Source of the DNA: JBBDYG01 sp040901765
GTDB taxonomy: Bacteria > Planctomycetota > Planctomycetia > Pirellulales > Lacipirellulaceae
Direction: 5' to 3'
DNA length: 64,000 nucleotides
Assembly (NCBI GenBank): GCA_040901765.1
Contig: JBBDYG010000089.1
Coordinates: 29,857-93,856, forward strand
The notes beneath the pieces are model-generated. The model searched no databases, was not told the DNA's origin, and was given only the letters and a program-made list of their open reading frames with translations. The position numbers were made by a program, and so were the translations under genes. Positions 16,552 through 24,587 of the stretch are shown here, one piece after another (positions within the stretch are counted from its first letter, which is position 1; each line of letters opens with the position of its first letter).

Positions 16552-17874
16552 TCACAGCTTCCGCACCACCAAATCGCGAAATTGCGCTTCGTAGCCCGCC
16601 TTGTTTTGCAACTTGAATGCCCCCTCGCGCAGTTCGCCAAAGGGCGTCAAGCGGCGGAACTTGCTGTCGGCGAGTTGCGCCTGCCACTCGGGCGAGCCAA
16701 ATTCGTAGGTCAACACCCGCACTCCGTTGAGCCAATGCTCAACCTTCGGGCCGACTGCCACGATTCGCGAATGGTGCCACTGGTCGCAGTCGCAAATTGG
16801 CTTGTGAGCGAGCGGTCCAAAAAGATCGACGTTCGCCCCAGTGGCGGACTTGTCGGTGGGGCGGATGCGCCGGGTCACTTCATCGATGAGTTGGTACTCC
16901 GGCCCGAGCAGAATGTATTTGTAATCGGCCACGCGATAGAAAATGCCGCTATTGCCGCGACGGCAAACTTTCCAATCGCACTCGAAGTCGAAATCCTCGA
17001 ACTTCTGCGTGGACAGGGCATCGTCGCCCCGGCCCACAATCGTCAGCGCGCCATCCACAACGTCCCAACCGGTCGGCGGGCCGCCCTCTTCCGGCGCTAC
17101 CCAACCGTTTAGTGTTTTTCCGTCGAACAGCGAAACGCGATTCGGATGGGGTTCGCCCAGTAGCTCCCCGACCTTCACCTCGAGGGCGTCGGCCCAGCGC
17201 TCGTAGCCTGCGGGCGACAGATGCAGAAAATCGGGCATAATGCTCTTGTCGAGCCGCCCATCCGCTTCGGTGAATTTCGGACCAATATCGAGGAAATGGA
17301 CGTTTTCCCAATCGGCCAGTTGAGCGATTTCCTGATTCACCGCGGCAACGCTGCCGCGAATCGGATCGTCAGGCTTCTCGCCGCGCGGAAAGATGCCCAA
17401 CAGCAGAATTTTGGAATCGGGCATCTCCTTCCGCAGAAGTTCCACAATCTCGGTCACCCCGGCTGCCGTTTCTGACGGGTTGCTGCGGCCGTCGGGCAAA
17501 TTGTTCGTGCCAATCATGATCACGAACAGTTTAGGGTTGATTCCTTCCAAATTGCCGTTCTGAAGCCGCCACAGGACGTGCTGCGTCTGGTCGCCGGAAA
17601 TGCCGAAATTAGCCGCCTTTCGCTTAGCAAAATGGGCGTCCCACGCTTCTTTACCCGCCCCTTCCCAGCCCTGGGTGATCGAGTCGCCCAGAAACACCAC
17701 GTCGATGTCCCCCTGTTTGGCCAGCTTGTTGAAGCTTTCATGCCGGTCCAACCAGCCGCCCTCGCGCGGCACGGGCGTGACCGAGGCAGGTGCTTCGGTG
17801 GTGGGTTGCGCCAATAAGCTGGCTGGCCAAAGGGCGGAGAGGGCAAATAGGATGCGGAAAAGCAAACGGCTCAT
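16552..17874 (-). CDS. Secreted SGNH hydrolase fused to a DUF1080 domain
   Basis: A 440-residue exported protein. The signal peptide (residues 1-23, LLFRILFALSALWPASLLAQ) is followed by an SGNH/GDSL hydrolase domain with VVFLGDSITQGW (block I), GISGDQTQHVLW (block II), IGTNNL (block III) and DFLHLSPAGYERW (block V with the catalytic Asp and His). From about residue 245 a 3-keto-disaccharide hydrolase (DUF1080) domain follows, beginning SLFDGKTLNGW and ending with the GAFKLQNKAGYEAQFRDLVVRKL pattern. The combination suggests deacetylation or deacylation plus binding or cleavage of a glycan. ATG 17874 is chosen because the signal peptide starts there and AGGA lies just upstream. Confidence 0.9.
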   Translation of the reverse strand: MSRLLFRILFALSALWPASLLAQPTTEAPASVTPVPREGGWLDRHESFNKLAKQGDIDVVFLGDSITQGWEGAGKEAWDAHFAKRKAANFGISGDQTQHVLWRLQNGNLEGINPKLFVIMIGTNNLPDGRSNPSETAAGVTEIVELLRKEMPDSKILLLGIFPRGEKPDDPIRGSVAAVNQEIAQLADWENVHFLDIGPKFTEADGRLDKSIMPDFLHLSPAGYERWADALEVKVGELLGEPHPNRVSLFDGKTLNGWVAPEEGGPPTGWDVVDGALTIVGRGDDALSTQKFEDFDFECDWKVCRRGNSGIFYRVADYKYILLGPEYQLIDEVTRRIRPTDKSATGANVDLFGPLAHKPICDCDQWHHSRIVAVGPKVEHWLNGVRVLTYEFGSPEWQAQLADSKFRRLTPFGELREGAFKLQNKAGYEAQFRDLVVRKL

Positions 17875-18162
17875 GATTTGGTGTCCTTGAGATGACTGGC
17901 TCCGAGGAAAATCAAGGGGCAAAGCCCCGGCAAAAGCAGTCCCCCAGTTTACCGCTTCGGTCTCAGCGGGTCAGCCGAACGGTTTTGGGCCTGTTTCCGC
18001 ACACGTACAAACAAAGTGTGAACATCCAGCATCGGAGAACGATTTCAAGGATTTCCGTCCAGGAGCTGCAAAGTCCGCAAGATTGTAGCAGGCACGCTCC
18101 GTGGGGCGGCGCACCATCCGCGACCAACGGTCGCGGCTTTATGGGGCACCCGGCGACCCGAA
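17875..18162. other. Intergenic stretch with a family D half palindrome
   Basis: No gene is supported in these 288 bases. The only structure seen is CCGCGACCAACGGTCGCGG with CTTTATGG after it (18118-18143), a relative of the 14054-14111 palindrome. It would fold just downstream of the PIN gene, which ends at 18163 on the minus strand. Confidence 0.6.
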
Positions 18163-18579
18163 TTACACCGAGAGCAGGCATGTAAACCCCGCCTGCTGGA
18201 AATCGCGGTCGCTGGTGAACGCTTCAGTCATGCCGCGATCCTGCATCACGATAAAACTCGCGCAATCCACGAGGCCCCACGTCTTGTCCGAATATCGGCG
18301 GTAGTGATCGGTGGCTCGAACGATCAGTGCTTGATCAACCACCACGATATCAACAACGGGACTTTGCCAAAATTGATCCAATGCGTCCGCGAAATGCGTC
18401 TTAGCTTGCGACCGAGCGAGTCCGTTTCCTGTTTCGGCGATCACCCAGTCGGTCAGCACAACGCGATAGCCAAGGAGACCCAGTTCAATCCATCGCTCGT
18501 CAGCCTGCTCATGCAATTCCTCCGTGGCATTCAACAGCGCGATCCAGCCGTTCGTGTCGAGAAAGAGGCTACGGGACAT
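18163..18579 (-). CDS. PIN-domain (VapC-like) toxin
   Basis: A 138-residue PIN-domain ribonuclease. The acidic metal-binding residues are in FLDTNGWIALL (Asp8), VIAETGNGL (the Glu near residue 49), and WGLVDCASF and SDRDF near the C-terminus. All four conserved acidic positions are present, so the toxin should be active. It overlaps its upstream antitoxin gene by 11 bases. A second locus at 30542-31181 encodes a close relative that has a frameshift. PIN toxins of this type usually cleave tRNA, rRNA or mRNA; the target here is unknown. Confidence 0.88.
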   Translation of the reverse strand: MSRSLFLDTNGWIALLNATEELHEQADERWIELGLLGYRVVLTDWVIAETGNGLARSQAKTHFADALDQFWQSPVVDIVVVDQALIVRATDHYRRYSDKTWGLVDCASFIVMQDRGMTEAFTSDRDFQQAGFTCLLSV

Positions 18580-18820
18580 CCTTAACCTTTGGGTGGCCGT
18601 ACAGATAATGATTAATGTTTACGGCTAAATCCGGGATGCCAGTGTCTACAGCCAGCTCGCCCATGCGGAAAACCGGGTCTAATTGACTCTTGTCAATCTT
18701 GGTTTTCTTGTTTTCGGTCGGCTGCGTAAGTAGCTCGACGCGCACGGGCGCGCCCTCCGGCAATTGAACGCCGTCGTCTAGGAGTAACATGCCGTTTTGG
18801 ATGATGCCTTGATAGACCAT
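18569..18820 (-). CDS. Antitoxin of the PIN toxin pair
   Basis: An 83-residue protein directly upstream of, and overlapping, the PIN toxin gene. The N-terminus YQGIIQNGMLLLDDGVQLPEGAPVRVELL has the short beta-strand pattern of DUF104/AF2212-like antitoxins. The rest, ending in NINHYLYGHPKVKDVP, is probably the part that wraps the toxin. Assignment rests on this pattern and on gene order. The antitoxin at 30951-31181 has the same architecture. Confidence 0.8.
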   Translation of the reverse strand: MVYQGIIQNGMLLLDDGVQLPEGAPVRVELLTQPTENKKTKIDKSQLDPVFRMGELAVDTGIPDLAVNINHYLYGHPKVKDVP

Positions 18821-19029
18821 GGGATTCGGCTCCGCGAGGGTAGATCAATTCTACACCACGCGACGCGTTTCTACAAAATCGCGACCATTTTTGTGGGACG
18901 GCACCCATCAGCGGGAAGGCCTGGCGCGGAGATTTCAGTTCGCGGTCCCGCCTCACATGCGATCGACTTGGATCGATGGCTGTCCCTGTGACTCGCACAG
19001 TTATCGAGAGCAATTTGCTCAGCCCGCGG

Positions 19030-19353
19030 TTACGCCACTTCCGTTGCTAGGAGTGCTCCTTTGGTGGTTGTCACCTGGACTTGACGACCAAGGCGGTAGA
19101 GGAACTTGGTGAGCCTGTCGGCAGACATCTGGGATATTTTGCCGTTGAGCAACTCGCTAGCCCTGGACTGGGGGATGTCGAGTAGCTTCTCTAATTGCCT
19201 GGAAGTCAGTTTTTGCTTCTCCACCACCTTCATGATTTCGTTGTGCAGCGCAAGCTTTAATTCGAGTACAGCAGCTTGCTCCTTGGAGAAGCCCAGATCC
19301 TCGAACAACTTGTCTGTCGACACGTGCGTGGGTTTACTTGTTTTTGCGTGCAT
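19030..19353 (-). CDS. higA: HigA-like XRE antitoxin
   Basis: A 107-residue protein with a C-terminal helix-turn-helix: LTSRQLEKLLDIPQSRASELLNG followed by SQMSADRLTKFLYRLG, the pattern of COG5606-type HigA antitoxins. Start ATG 19353 lies inside the 3' end of the toxin gene, an overlap of 20 bases; the longer frame to 19389 is a shadow. In this family the antitoxin represses the shared promoter. An AT-rich palindromic site at the toxin promoter (19721-19757) is a candidate operator. The toxin gene upstream has an in-frame TGA. Confidence 0.85.
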   Translation of the reverse strand: MHAKTSKPTHVSTDKLFEDLGFSKEQAAVLELKLALHNEIMKVVEKQKLTSRQLEKLLDIPQSRASELLNGKISQMSADRLTKFLYRLGRQVQVTTTKGALLATEVA

Positions 19354-19714
19354 TTTTCTTCTCCTCCGCGAGTCTTGCCCGAACGGCATTCAGTCGGTTC
19401 GATGCGATCGCTAAATCGTTTCGGCTGGTCTTGGCCGATTTCTTGGTAAATCCGTGCAACATGTAAAGTGTGTCGCCCACGCGAGTGAGGTAGATGAGAC
19501 GATACCAACCATTGCCGTCTCGCTGCCTCAATTCAAAGACCCCTTTTCCAATGGACTGCATGGGGCGACTATCGTGCGGCATCGTTCCTTGCTGCAAACG
19601 CCGAATCTCGAGGCCGATTTCCTGCCGAATGGCGCTGGGGAAAGCCCTCACCACGTCGAGGCTATCTCCTTCTCAAGCAACTTTTGCATCCGCATTTTTC
19701 TTCTCACCTGCCAT
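19334..19714 (-). pseudogene. higB: HigB/Gp49-like toxin with an in-frame TGA
   Basis: Reading from ATG 19714 gives 13 residues (MAGEKKNADAKVA), then TGA (19673-19675), then EGDSLDVVRAFPSAIRQEIG and a complete Gp49/HigB RelE-fold toxin with LYMLHGFTKKSAKTSRND near the end. In the family, a tryptophan normally precedes the G-x-SL motif, and the TGA stands exactly there, so a TGG-to-TGA change is the simplest explanation. A shorter product could start at GTG 19654, preceded by AAGGAG, and would give 106 residues lacking the first strand. The antitoxin gene is intact. Whether a functional toxin is made is unclear. Confidence 0.75.
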
Positions 19715-19720
19715 TGCTAT

Positions 19721-19757
19721 CCTAAATATAGTATGCTAAATATGGGATATTTGTCAA
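19721..19757 (-). promoter_or_regulatory. Promoter and operator of the higBA locus
   Basis: On the minus strand there is a perfect -35 TTGACA (19752-19757), an 18-base spacer, and a -10 TACTAT (19728-19733). The spacer and -10 contain AT-rich direct and inverted copies of AAATAT/ATATTT (CATATTTAGC, CTATATTTAG), a plausible HigA operator. The leader to ATG 19714 would be very short. Confidence 0.6.
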
Positions 19758-19932
19758 CTGGAAAGGAGCGCGCCCAAGAGGAATAAGAGGATATTGTTTG
19801 GTGTGCCATTGGGTGTGGCCTGGGACAGCCATCCTGGCGAGTGTTTCGGGGCACGGGCGATTCGCCCGTGCGGTCCGAAAACACCCCAGCCGCCCCTCCT
19901 CCGGGATTCGCAAAAAATCCGCATTTTCTCCC

Positions 19933-19980
19933 TTGCCAGGCGGATGGAGACCGATATACTAATCAAGCGTACACTATACG
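19933..19980 (+). promoter_or_regulatory. recA promoter with a palindrome near +1
   Basis: A -35 TTGCCA (19933-19938), a 16-base spacer and a -10 TATACT (19955-19960) form a good sigma-70-type promoter. Just downstream, around the expected start of transcription, lies CGTA-CACTA-TACG (19968-19980), a short palindrome that could be a repressor site. I cannot match it to a named LexA box. The leader to the recA start is about 107 bases and holds nothing else recognisable. Confidence 0.55.
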
Positions 19981-20073
19981 GCAGCCGCTTCGCCTCGCCT
20001 TGCCGGGGCAAAAAGGTCCGGCCACCGCTTGCAACTTTTCCACCCATCTACCATAACCGGAGGCGTTTTCCAC

Positions 20074-21237
20074 ATGGTTGCCACCGCTAACCCCAATCAT
20101 CGCATGGCCAAGAAAGACAAATCGCCCGGAAAAAAACCGGGTAAATCGGAAGATGGGCAGGAGCGGACCAAGCGTGCCGCTGCCGCCAATATTCTGGAAC
20201 ACAGCACCGAACTGCGCCATACCGTTGCCGCCATCGAAAAACAGTTCGGCGAGGGAGCGATTATGCCCCTCGGGGCCGAATCGGACCGGCAAATTGAGGG
20301 GATTTCCACCGGCAGCCTGTCGCTCGACATTGCTCTGGGCGGTCAGGGAGTCCCCCGTGGCCGGGTCATCGAAATCTTCGGACCCGAATCGAGCGGCAAG
20401 ACGACTCTCGCCCTGCACGTGGTGGCCCAGGCTCAAAAGGCCGGTGGAATTACCGCTTTTATCGACGCCGAGCATGCCATTGACCCCAGTTGGGCCAAAA
20501 AGTTAGGCGTCGATTTGGAAACCCTGCTGGTCAGCCAGCCGGGCCACGGCGAAGAGGCGATGCAAATCACCGAAATGCTCGTCAAAAGCAATGCAGTGGA
20601 CGTGGTCGTGATCGATTCCGTCGCAGCTCTGGTGCCCAAGAAGGAACTCGATGGCGAAATTGGCGATAGCCACGTCGGCTTGCAGGCCCGGCTCATGAGC
20701 CAGACCATGCGGAAGCTCACCGGCGCGATCTCCAAGTCGAAGACAACTGTGATTTTCATCAACCAAATCCGCGAGAAGATCGGCGTGATGTTTGGCAGCC
20801 CCGAGACCACTCCGGGCGGCCGGGCGCTGAAGTTCTATGCCTCTTGCCGCATCGATGTCCGCCGCATCGGCCAACTGAAGGACGGCGAGGAGGTCGTCGG
20901 CCAGCGGGTCCGGGCGAAGGTCGTCAAGAATAAGGTCGCCCCCCCGTTTCGCGTGGCTGAGTTTGATATGATGCACAAGGACGGCATCAGCTACGAGGGC
21001 GACATCCTCGATCTGGGAACCGAGAAGAAGATCATTGGACGCACAGGATCATGGCTCCGATATGGTGACTTGCAGCTTGGACAAGGCAAGGAAAAAGCGA
21101 GAATCTATCTCCGTGAGAATCCTCAGCTTACGGCTGAGATACGAGAGAAAATCCTCGGTGCCGGCGGCTTCGACGGACTCCTTTCCCAACCGAGTGCGGC
21201 CAGCGACGATGACGAATCAGTCGGCGACGACGAGTAG
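20074..21237 (+). CDS. recA: Recombinase A
   Basis: RecA binds single-stranded DNA, drives strand exchange and activates LexA-type self-cleavage. The 387-residue protein has Walker A GPESSGKT (103-110), the IDAEHAIDP block, Walker B VVVIDSVAALVP, the DNA-binding loop region GLQARLMSQTMRKLTG, and FINQIREKIGVMFGSPETTPGG. An N-terminal extension of about 35 Lys/Gln-rich residues precedes the core, as in some planctomycetes. GGAGG at 20059-20063 supports ATG 20074 over the longer frame. The 3' end overlaps the next gene by 29 bases in another frame. Confidence 0.97.
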   Translation: MVATANPNHRMAKKDKSPGKKPGKSEDGQERTKRAAAANILEHSTELRHTVAAIEKQFGEGAIMPLGAESDRQIEGISTGSLSLDIALGGQGVPRGRVIEIFGPESSGKTTLALHVVAQAQKAGGITAFIDAEHAIDPSWAKKLGVDLETLLVSQPGHGEEAMQITEMLVKSNAVDVVVIDSVAALVPKKELDGEIGDSHVGLQARLMSQTMRKLTGAISKSKTTVIFINQIREKIGVMFGSPETTPGGRALKFYASCRIDVRRIGQLKDGEEVVGQRVRAKVVKNKVAPPFRVAEFDMMHKDGISYEGDILDLGTEKKIIGRTGSWLRYGDLQLGQGKEKARIYLRENPQLTAEIREKILGAGGFDGLLSQPSAASDDDESVGDDE

Positions 21238-22717
21238 CTGGTTCGCCACGCTTATCGCCGGGTTGTGGCTCGCCGCCACCTCAACGGGTCAGGAAGCCGC
21301 TTCCGTTCCGGACGGCCCCGCCGCCGTCATGGCAATTGAGTCGGTGCTGGTCGACGTGATCGCGCGCGCCGAGCAGAGTGTCGTTGCGATATCCCGCTCC
21401 GCCCCGGTTCCGGTGCCCGCCAACCGTGCCCCTGCGGTGATCGAGTTCGGCCGGGATCCGTTCGAGCGAATTCGGAACAATGCCGCGCAGCCGCTGCCCC
21501 ATGCGTCGGGCGCTGGCGTGATCATTGATCCCGCGGGACTTATCCTCACGCAGTACCTTGTGGTCCACGCGGGCGACGTGCATACCGTCAGCACGGTCGA
21601 TGGAAAAACCTATGCAGCGGAAATTCGCGGGGCCGATCCTCACAGCGGACTAGCCGTCTTGGCCGTGAAGGCGAGCGATCTGCCCGCGATCGCGATGGGA
21701 GACGCGACTTCCCTTCGCAAAGGGCAGATGGTCGTGTCGCTCAGCAATCCTCATGTGATCCAAAGCGATGGCCAACCGACCGCGAGTTGGGGAATTGTTT
21801 CGAATCTGGCGCGCAAGGCCGCGCCGCACGACAACTTCAACAACGTGAACGACCCGACTGGAACGTTTCGTTCGTCGATCCACCACTTTGGCACTTTAAT
21901 TCAAACCGACGCGCGTCTCGGTTGGGGGGCGAGCGGAGGAGCGCTGATCAATATGCGAGGCGAACTGATCGGAGTGACCAGTGCCGTGGACACGATTTCT
22001 GGGCACGAGGCAGCGGCGGGCTACGCCATCCCCATGAATGCCCCGATGCGGCGGATCATAGACGACCTAAAGCAAGGCCGCGAGGTGGAATATGGGCTGC
22101 TGGGAATCTCCTTCAACGCCGACGCGACAGCCCCCACGTCCACTGGCGATCAGGGAGTGATCGTCACCCAAGTTATCTTGGGCAGCCCCGCCGCAAGAGC
22201 GGGGATCCAAGCGAATGACGTCATTACCCACGTGGGCGACCAGCCGGTTCCCGATCCCGACCGGCTGCAGTTGGTGGTTCGCAATTTGTCGCCGTCCGAA
22301 CGAGCGCCCATCCGTTTCGAACGTCAGGGATCTCCTCAACAGACGGAGGTGATTGCCGGCAAGTATCATGTCGCTGGCGAGAAGGTGATCACCGAAAATC
22401 CGGTAAGCTGGCGCGGCATCCGCGTCGATCATTCCACCGCGATTCCCGCGTTCCAGTTGCAGCAGAGTGCGCAACTGGGCGAAATCGATCCCGAGGGGTG
22501 CGTGGTGGTGTCCGAAGTCGCCGAGGAGAGTCCGGCTTGGTCCGCCGGCGTGCGACCGGGCATGTTCATTAGCCACGTGGGCGAACACCGAGTTGCAACT
22601 CCCGACGAATTCCACAAGGCGGTGGAGTCTGCCGCGGGGCCAGTTTCCCTGCGTTTCGTGCAATCGGCCCGGCAGACCGAAGGAGAAGCCGTTCGCGAGA
22701 TTCCAGCAAACCCGTAA
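21209..22717 (+). CDS. HtrA/DegP-like protein lacking catalytic His and Asp
   Basis: A 502-residue exported protein (signal-like segment WFATLIAGLWLAATSTGQ) with a trypsin-like domain and two PDZ-like domains (from about residues 285 and 385). The fold is clear: GAGVIIDPAGLILT, IQTDARLGWGASGGALIN, AGYAIPMNAPMRRII. The serine motif is intact (Ser242 in GASGG). The catalytic histidine of TNNHVV is Leu117 here (LTQYLVV), and the catalytic aspartate of DLAVL is Gly147 (SGLAVLAV). It is therefore probably a non-proteolytic binding or chaperone protein. It starts inside recA, so it is likely co-transcribed with it. Start choice rests on the signal peptide. Confidence 0.85.
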   Translation: MTNQSATTSSWFATLIAGLWLAATSTGQEAASVPDGPAAVMAIESVLVDVIARAEQSVVAISRSAPVPVPANRAPAVIEFGRDPFERIRNNAAQPLPHASGAGVIIDPAGLILTQYLVVHAGDVHTVSTVDGKTYAAEIRGADPHSGLAVLAVKASDLPAIAMGDATSLRKGQMVVSLSNPHVIQSDGQPTASWGIVSNLARKAAPHDNFNNVNDPTGTFRSSIHHFGTLIQTDARLGWGASGGALINMRGELIGVTSAVDTISGHEAAAGYAIPMNAPMRRIIDDLKQGREVEYGLLGISFNADATAPTSTGDQGVIVTQVILGSPAARAGIQANDVITHVGDQPVPDPDRLQLVVRNLSPSERAPIRFERQGSPQQTEVIAGKYHVAGEKVITENPVSWRGIRVDHSTAIPAFQLQQSAQLGEIDPEGCVVVSEVAEESPAWSAGVRPGMFISHVGEHRVATPDEFHKAVESAAGPVSLRFVQSARQTEGEAVREIPANP

Positions 22718-22727
22718 CCTTCGACTA

Positions 22728-23492
22728 TTATTTCTTTCGGCGACTGAAAATCCTTAGCGCGATGAAACCGCACGCCAACAGGGCGACCGACGCCGGCTCG
22801 GGAATCGTCGCGGATGCGATTCCCACCCCGCCCGCCATGCCTGCTGGTCCGATGCTTCCCGGTGGGGCAATCGGGCCGACACTGCCCGCTTGGCTCAGCC
22901 AGATCAGGTAGTCGCGGCCATTCACGACTCCATCTTTGTCGGCGTCGCCGAGAGACGTGCATCCGCTGAGGAAGCACACCCGCCATAACGGAAGATCCTT
23001 CCGATCGACCCGCAAGTCGCTGTCAAAATCGGCGGCGAAGCTCTCGTAAGTAGGCGTTATCGGCGTGGATTCTCCATTGTCTTGAATGATCAATATCTCC
23101 AAATCTTGGAGGCGAAAGGGATCCCATGCTAAACCGAGCGAGACGACCTGACCGGGGTCGAGCGACCCGCCATCGCCAACGAACTCTCCCTCCGCCAAGC
23201 TAGTGGCCATGCTGGAGATGGGCGTCCAATTATCGTTGGGATCGATCAGCCCACCGTCGTTGGCATCGTAGTTGTTAAATATCGAAAGCCAGTTGCCCGC
23301 CAAGAGCGACCCACTTTCCGAATTGATTGAATAACCCACAATAGCTGCGGAACTTGCAGCGGGGTTGACCATCGAAATCTCGCCCGTGACGCGACTGACG
23401 ATGAAGTCAATCGCCGCGCTACAATTGGCGATGCTCCACGCAGCGAAAATCAGTGTCGTGCGGCAGAAGGTATATCGTAAATCGGCGCGCAT
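22728..23492 (-). CDS. PEP-CTERM protein with dockerin-like calcium repeats
   Basis: A 254-residue exported protein. The N-terminus is hydrophobic (TLIFAAWSIANCSA). Two calcium-binding repeats of dockerin type are visible near residue 160, DFDSDLRVDRKDLPLW, and near 185, DADKDGVVNGRDYLIWL. The C-terminus is a sorting signal: IPEP, a hydrophobic helix and RRKK, as recognised by exosortase. The protein should be sorted to the cell envelope. ATG 23492 is chosen because the hydrophobic segment follows it; there is no clear ribosome binding site. It converges with the HtrA-like gene 10 bases away. Confidence 0.85.
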   Translation of the reverse strand: MRADLRYTFCRTTLIFAAWSIANCSAAIDFIVSRVTGEISMVNPAASSAAIVGYSINSESGSLLAGNWLSIFNNYDANDGGLIDPNDNWTPISSMATSLAEGEFVGDGGSLDPGQVVSLGLAWDPFRLQDLEILIIQDNGESTPITPTYESFAADFDSDLRVDRKDLPLWRVCFLSGCTSLGDADKDGVVNGRDYLIWLSQAGSVGPIAPPGSIGPAGMAGGVGIASATIPEPASVALLACGFIALRIFSRRKK

Positions 23493-23655
23493 GGGAGGGG
23501 CATGAAGTAGGTTGGCGGGGCCGTCCGCACAGGCGCTGAGGACAGTCCCTGGAAAGCCGGATAAACACACGGTCCAGATTCAGGATAGCGACCCAGGTAC
23601 AGTTTCTCAACGATTTGGTGAACCGCGCGAACCGATTCCTTCGTAAAAATCGCAT

Positions 23656-24321
23656 TTATCGGTCGGATCTATCGCGCAGCCGACCAGCCGCGTCGGCCTG
23701 CCAAATCTCGCCCGTGCCGACTTCCAAGGCAGTCAATAAGCCCCCGCCGTGGCAATAGGTGTCGATGCACAGAAGGTAATCCAGATCGAGGATTTCCCCT
23801 GTTTTCTGCGAAGTATGGCCGACGACAGCGGTTTTCCCGCTTTGGTGCGGACCGGGCATCGACACCCGCAAAGGCTCCCACCGCCAGAATTCCCAGGTCT
23901 GCTGATTGAGCGGGATATCCGCCGCGTAATTGGCGTGGGCAAAAAAGTGAGTCCCAGTTTCGTAATAGTCGCCCCAGGTGCGGATGTAGTCCACATGCTC
24001 TCTCGGTAGACGTGCCGGATCGCTTACCCCGTAAGACCGCAGCGTTGCCTCTCCTCCGCAGGCCAGCCAATCGTCGAGCGTGAATGGCCGCGCGATCGCC
24101 GTGAGAAGCATTTCTTCGTGGTTGCCTATAATCGGTACGATCCGGCATTTTTCACGCCAATCGAGCAACAGTTGCACCGACCGTTTGCTATCCCGTCCAC
24201 GGTCAATCCAATCGCCCAGCACAACCAACGTATCGTCCCGTTGCGGTTTGATGGCGGCAAGCAGAGATTCAAGCGCAGCGGCGCAGCCGTGGACATCACC
24301 TATGGCAATAACTCGCTTCAT
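23656..24321 (-). CDS. PPP-family metallophosphatase
   Basis: A 221-residue serine/threonine- or dinucleotide-type phosphatase of the PPP family. The metal-binding motifs are AIGDVHGCA (residues 6-14), VVLGDWIDRGRDS (near 34) and IIGNHEEML (near 62), followed by histidine motifs HANYAAD and VVGHTSQKTG. This order matches the bacterial PrpA/ApaH-like group. ATG 24321 (MKRVIAIGDVHG) is the family N-terminus; the longer frame to 24426 is unsupported. The substrate (phosphoprotein or Ap4A) is not determined. It is divergent from thiC, with a 266-base spacer. Confidence 0.88.
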   Translation of the reverse strand: MKRVIAIGDVHGCAAALESLLAAIKPQRDDTLVVLGDWIDRGRDSKRSVQLLLDWREKCRIVPIIGNHEEMLLTAIARPFTLDDWLACGGEATLRSYGVSDPARLPREHVDYIRTWGDYYETGTHFFAHANYAADIPLNQQTWEFWRWEPLRVSMPGPHQSGKTAVVGHTSQKTGEILDLDYLLCIDTYCHGGGLLTALEVGTGEIWQADAAGRLRDRSDR

Positions 24322-24463
24322 AAGATGGAATAAGCGCCTCGCGAATTGCGCCGGTGCCATGCACCAAAGTGCTTGCTCTGATTGTCGGCACGATCGAGGC
24401 TGGCGACAAGCGCAACATCCGGGCACGTTCAGTGTTCAGGTCCGCGCGCCGACCGACCCATTG

Positions 24464-24491
24464 TTGACACTACATCCCGAACCATTAGGAT
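24464..24491 (+). promoter_or_regulatory. Candidate thiC promoter
   Basis: TTGACA (24464-24469), a 16-base spacer and TAGGAT (24486-24491) lie 97 bases upstream of the thiC start. I looked for a TPP riboswitch, which often controls thiC, in the leader and did not find the conserved CTGAGA/ACCTGAT core, so control by TPP is not supported here. Confidence 0.45.
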
Positions 24492-24587
24492 GTACAGAAC
24501 TACTGGCTCCACAAGAGGTTGCGCGAATTATTGGCAATCCGCCATGGCGCGACGCTCATCGCCTATTGCAGAAGGGCACCCAGGAAT

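Noticed and set aside
24322..24587. TPP riboswitch before thiC
   Set aside because: The conserved CTGAGA and ACCTGAT-like core elements could not be found in the leader.
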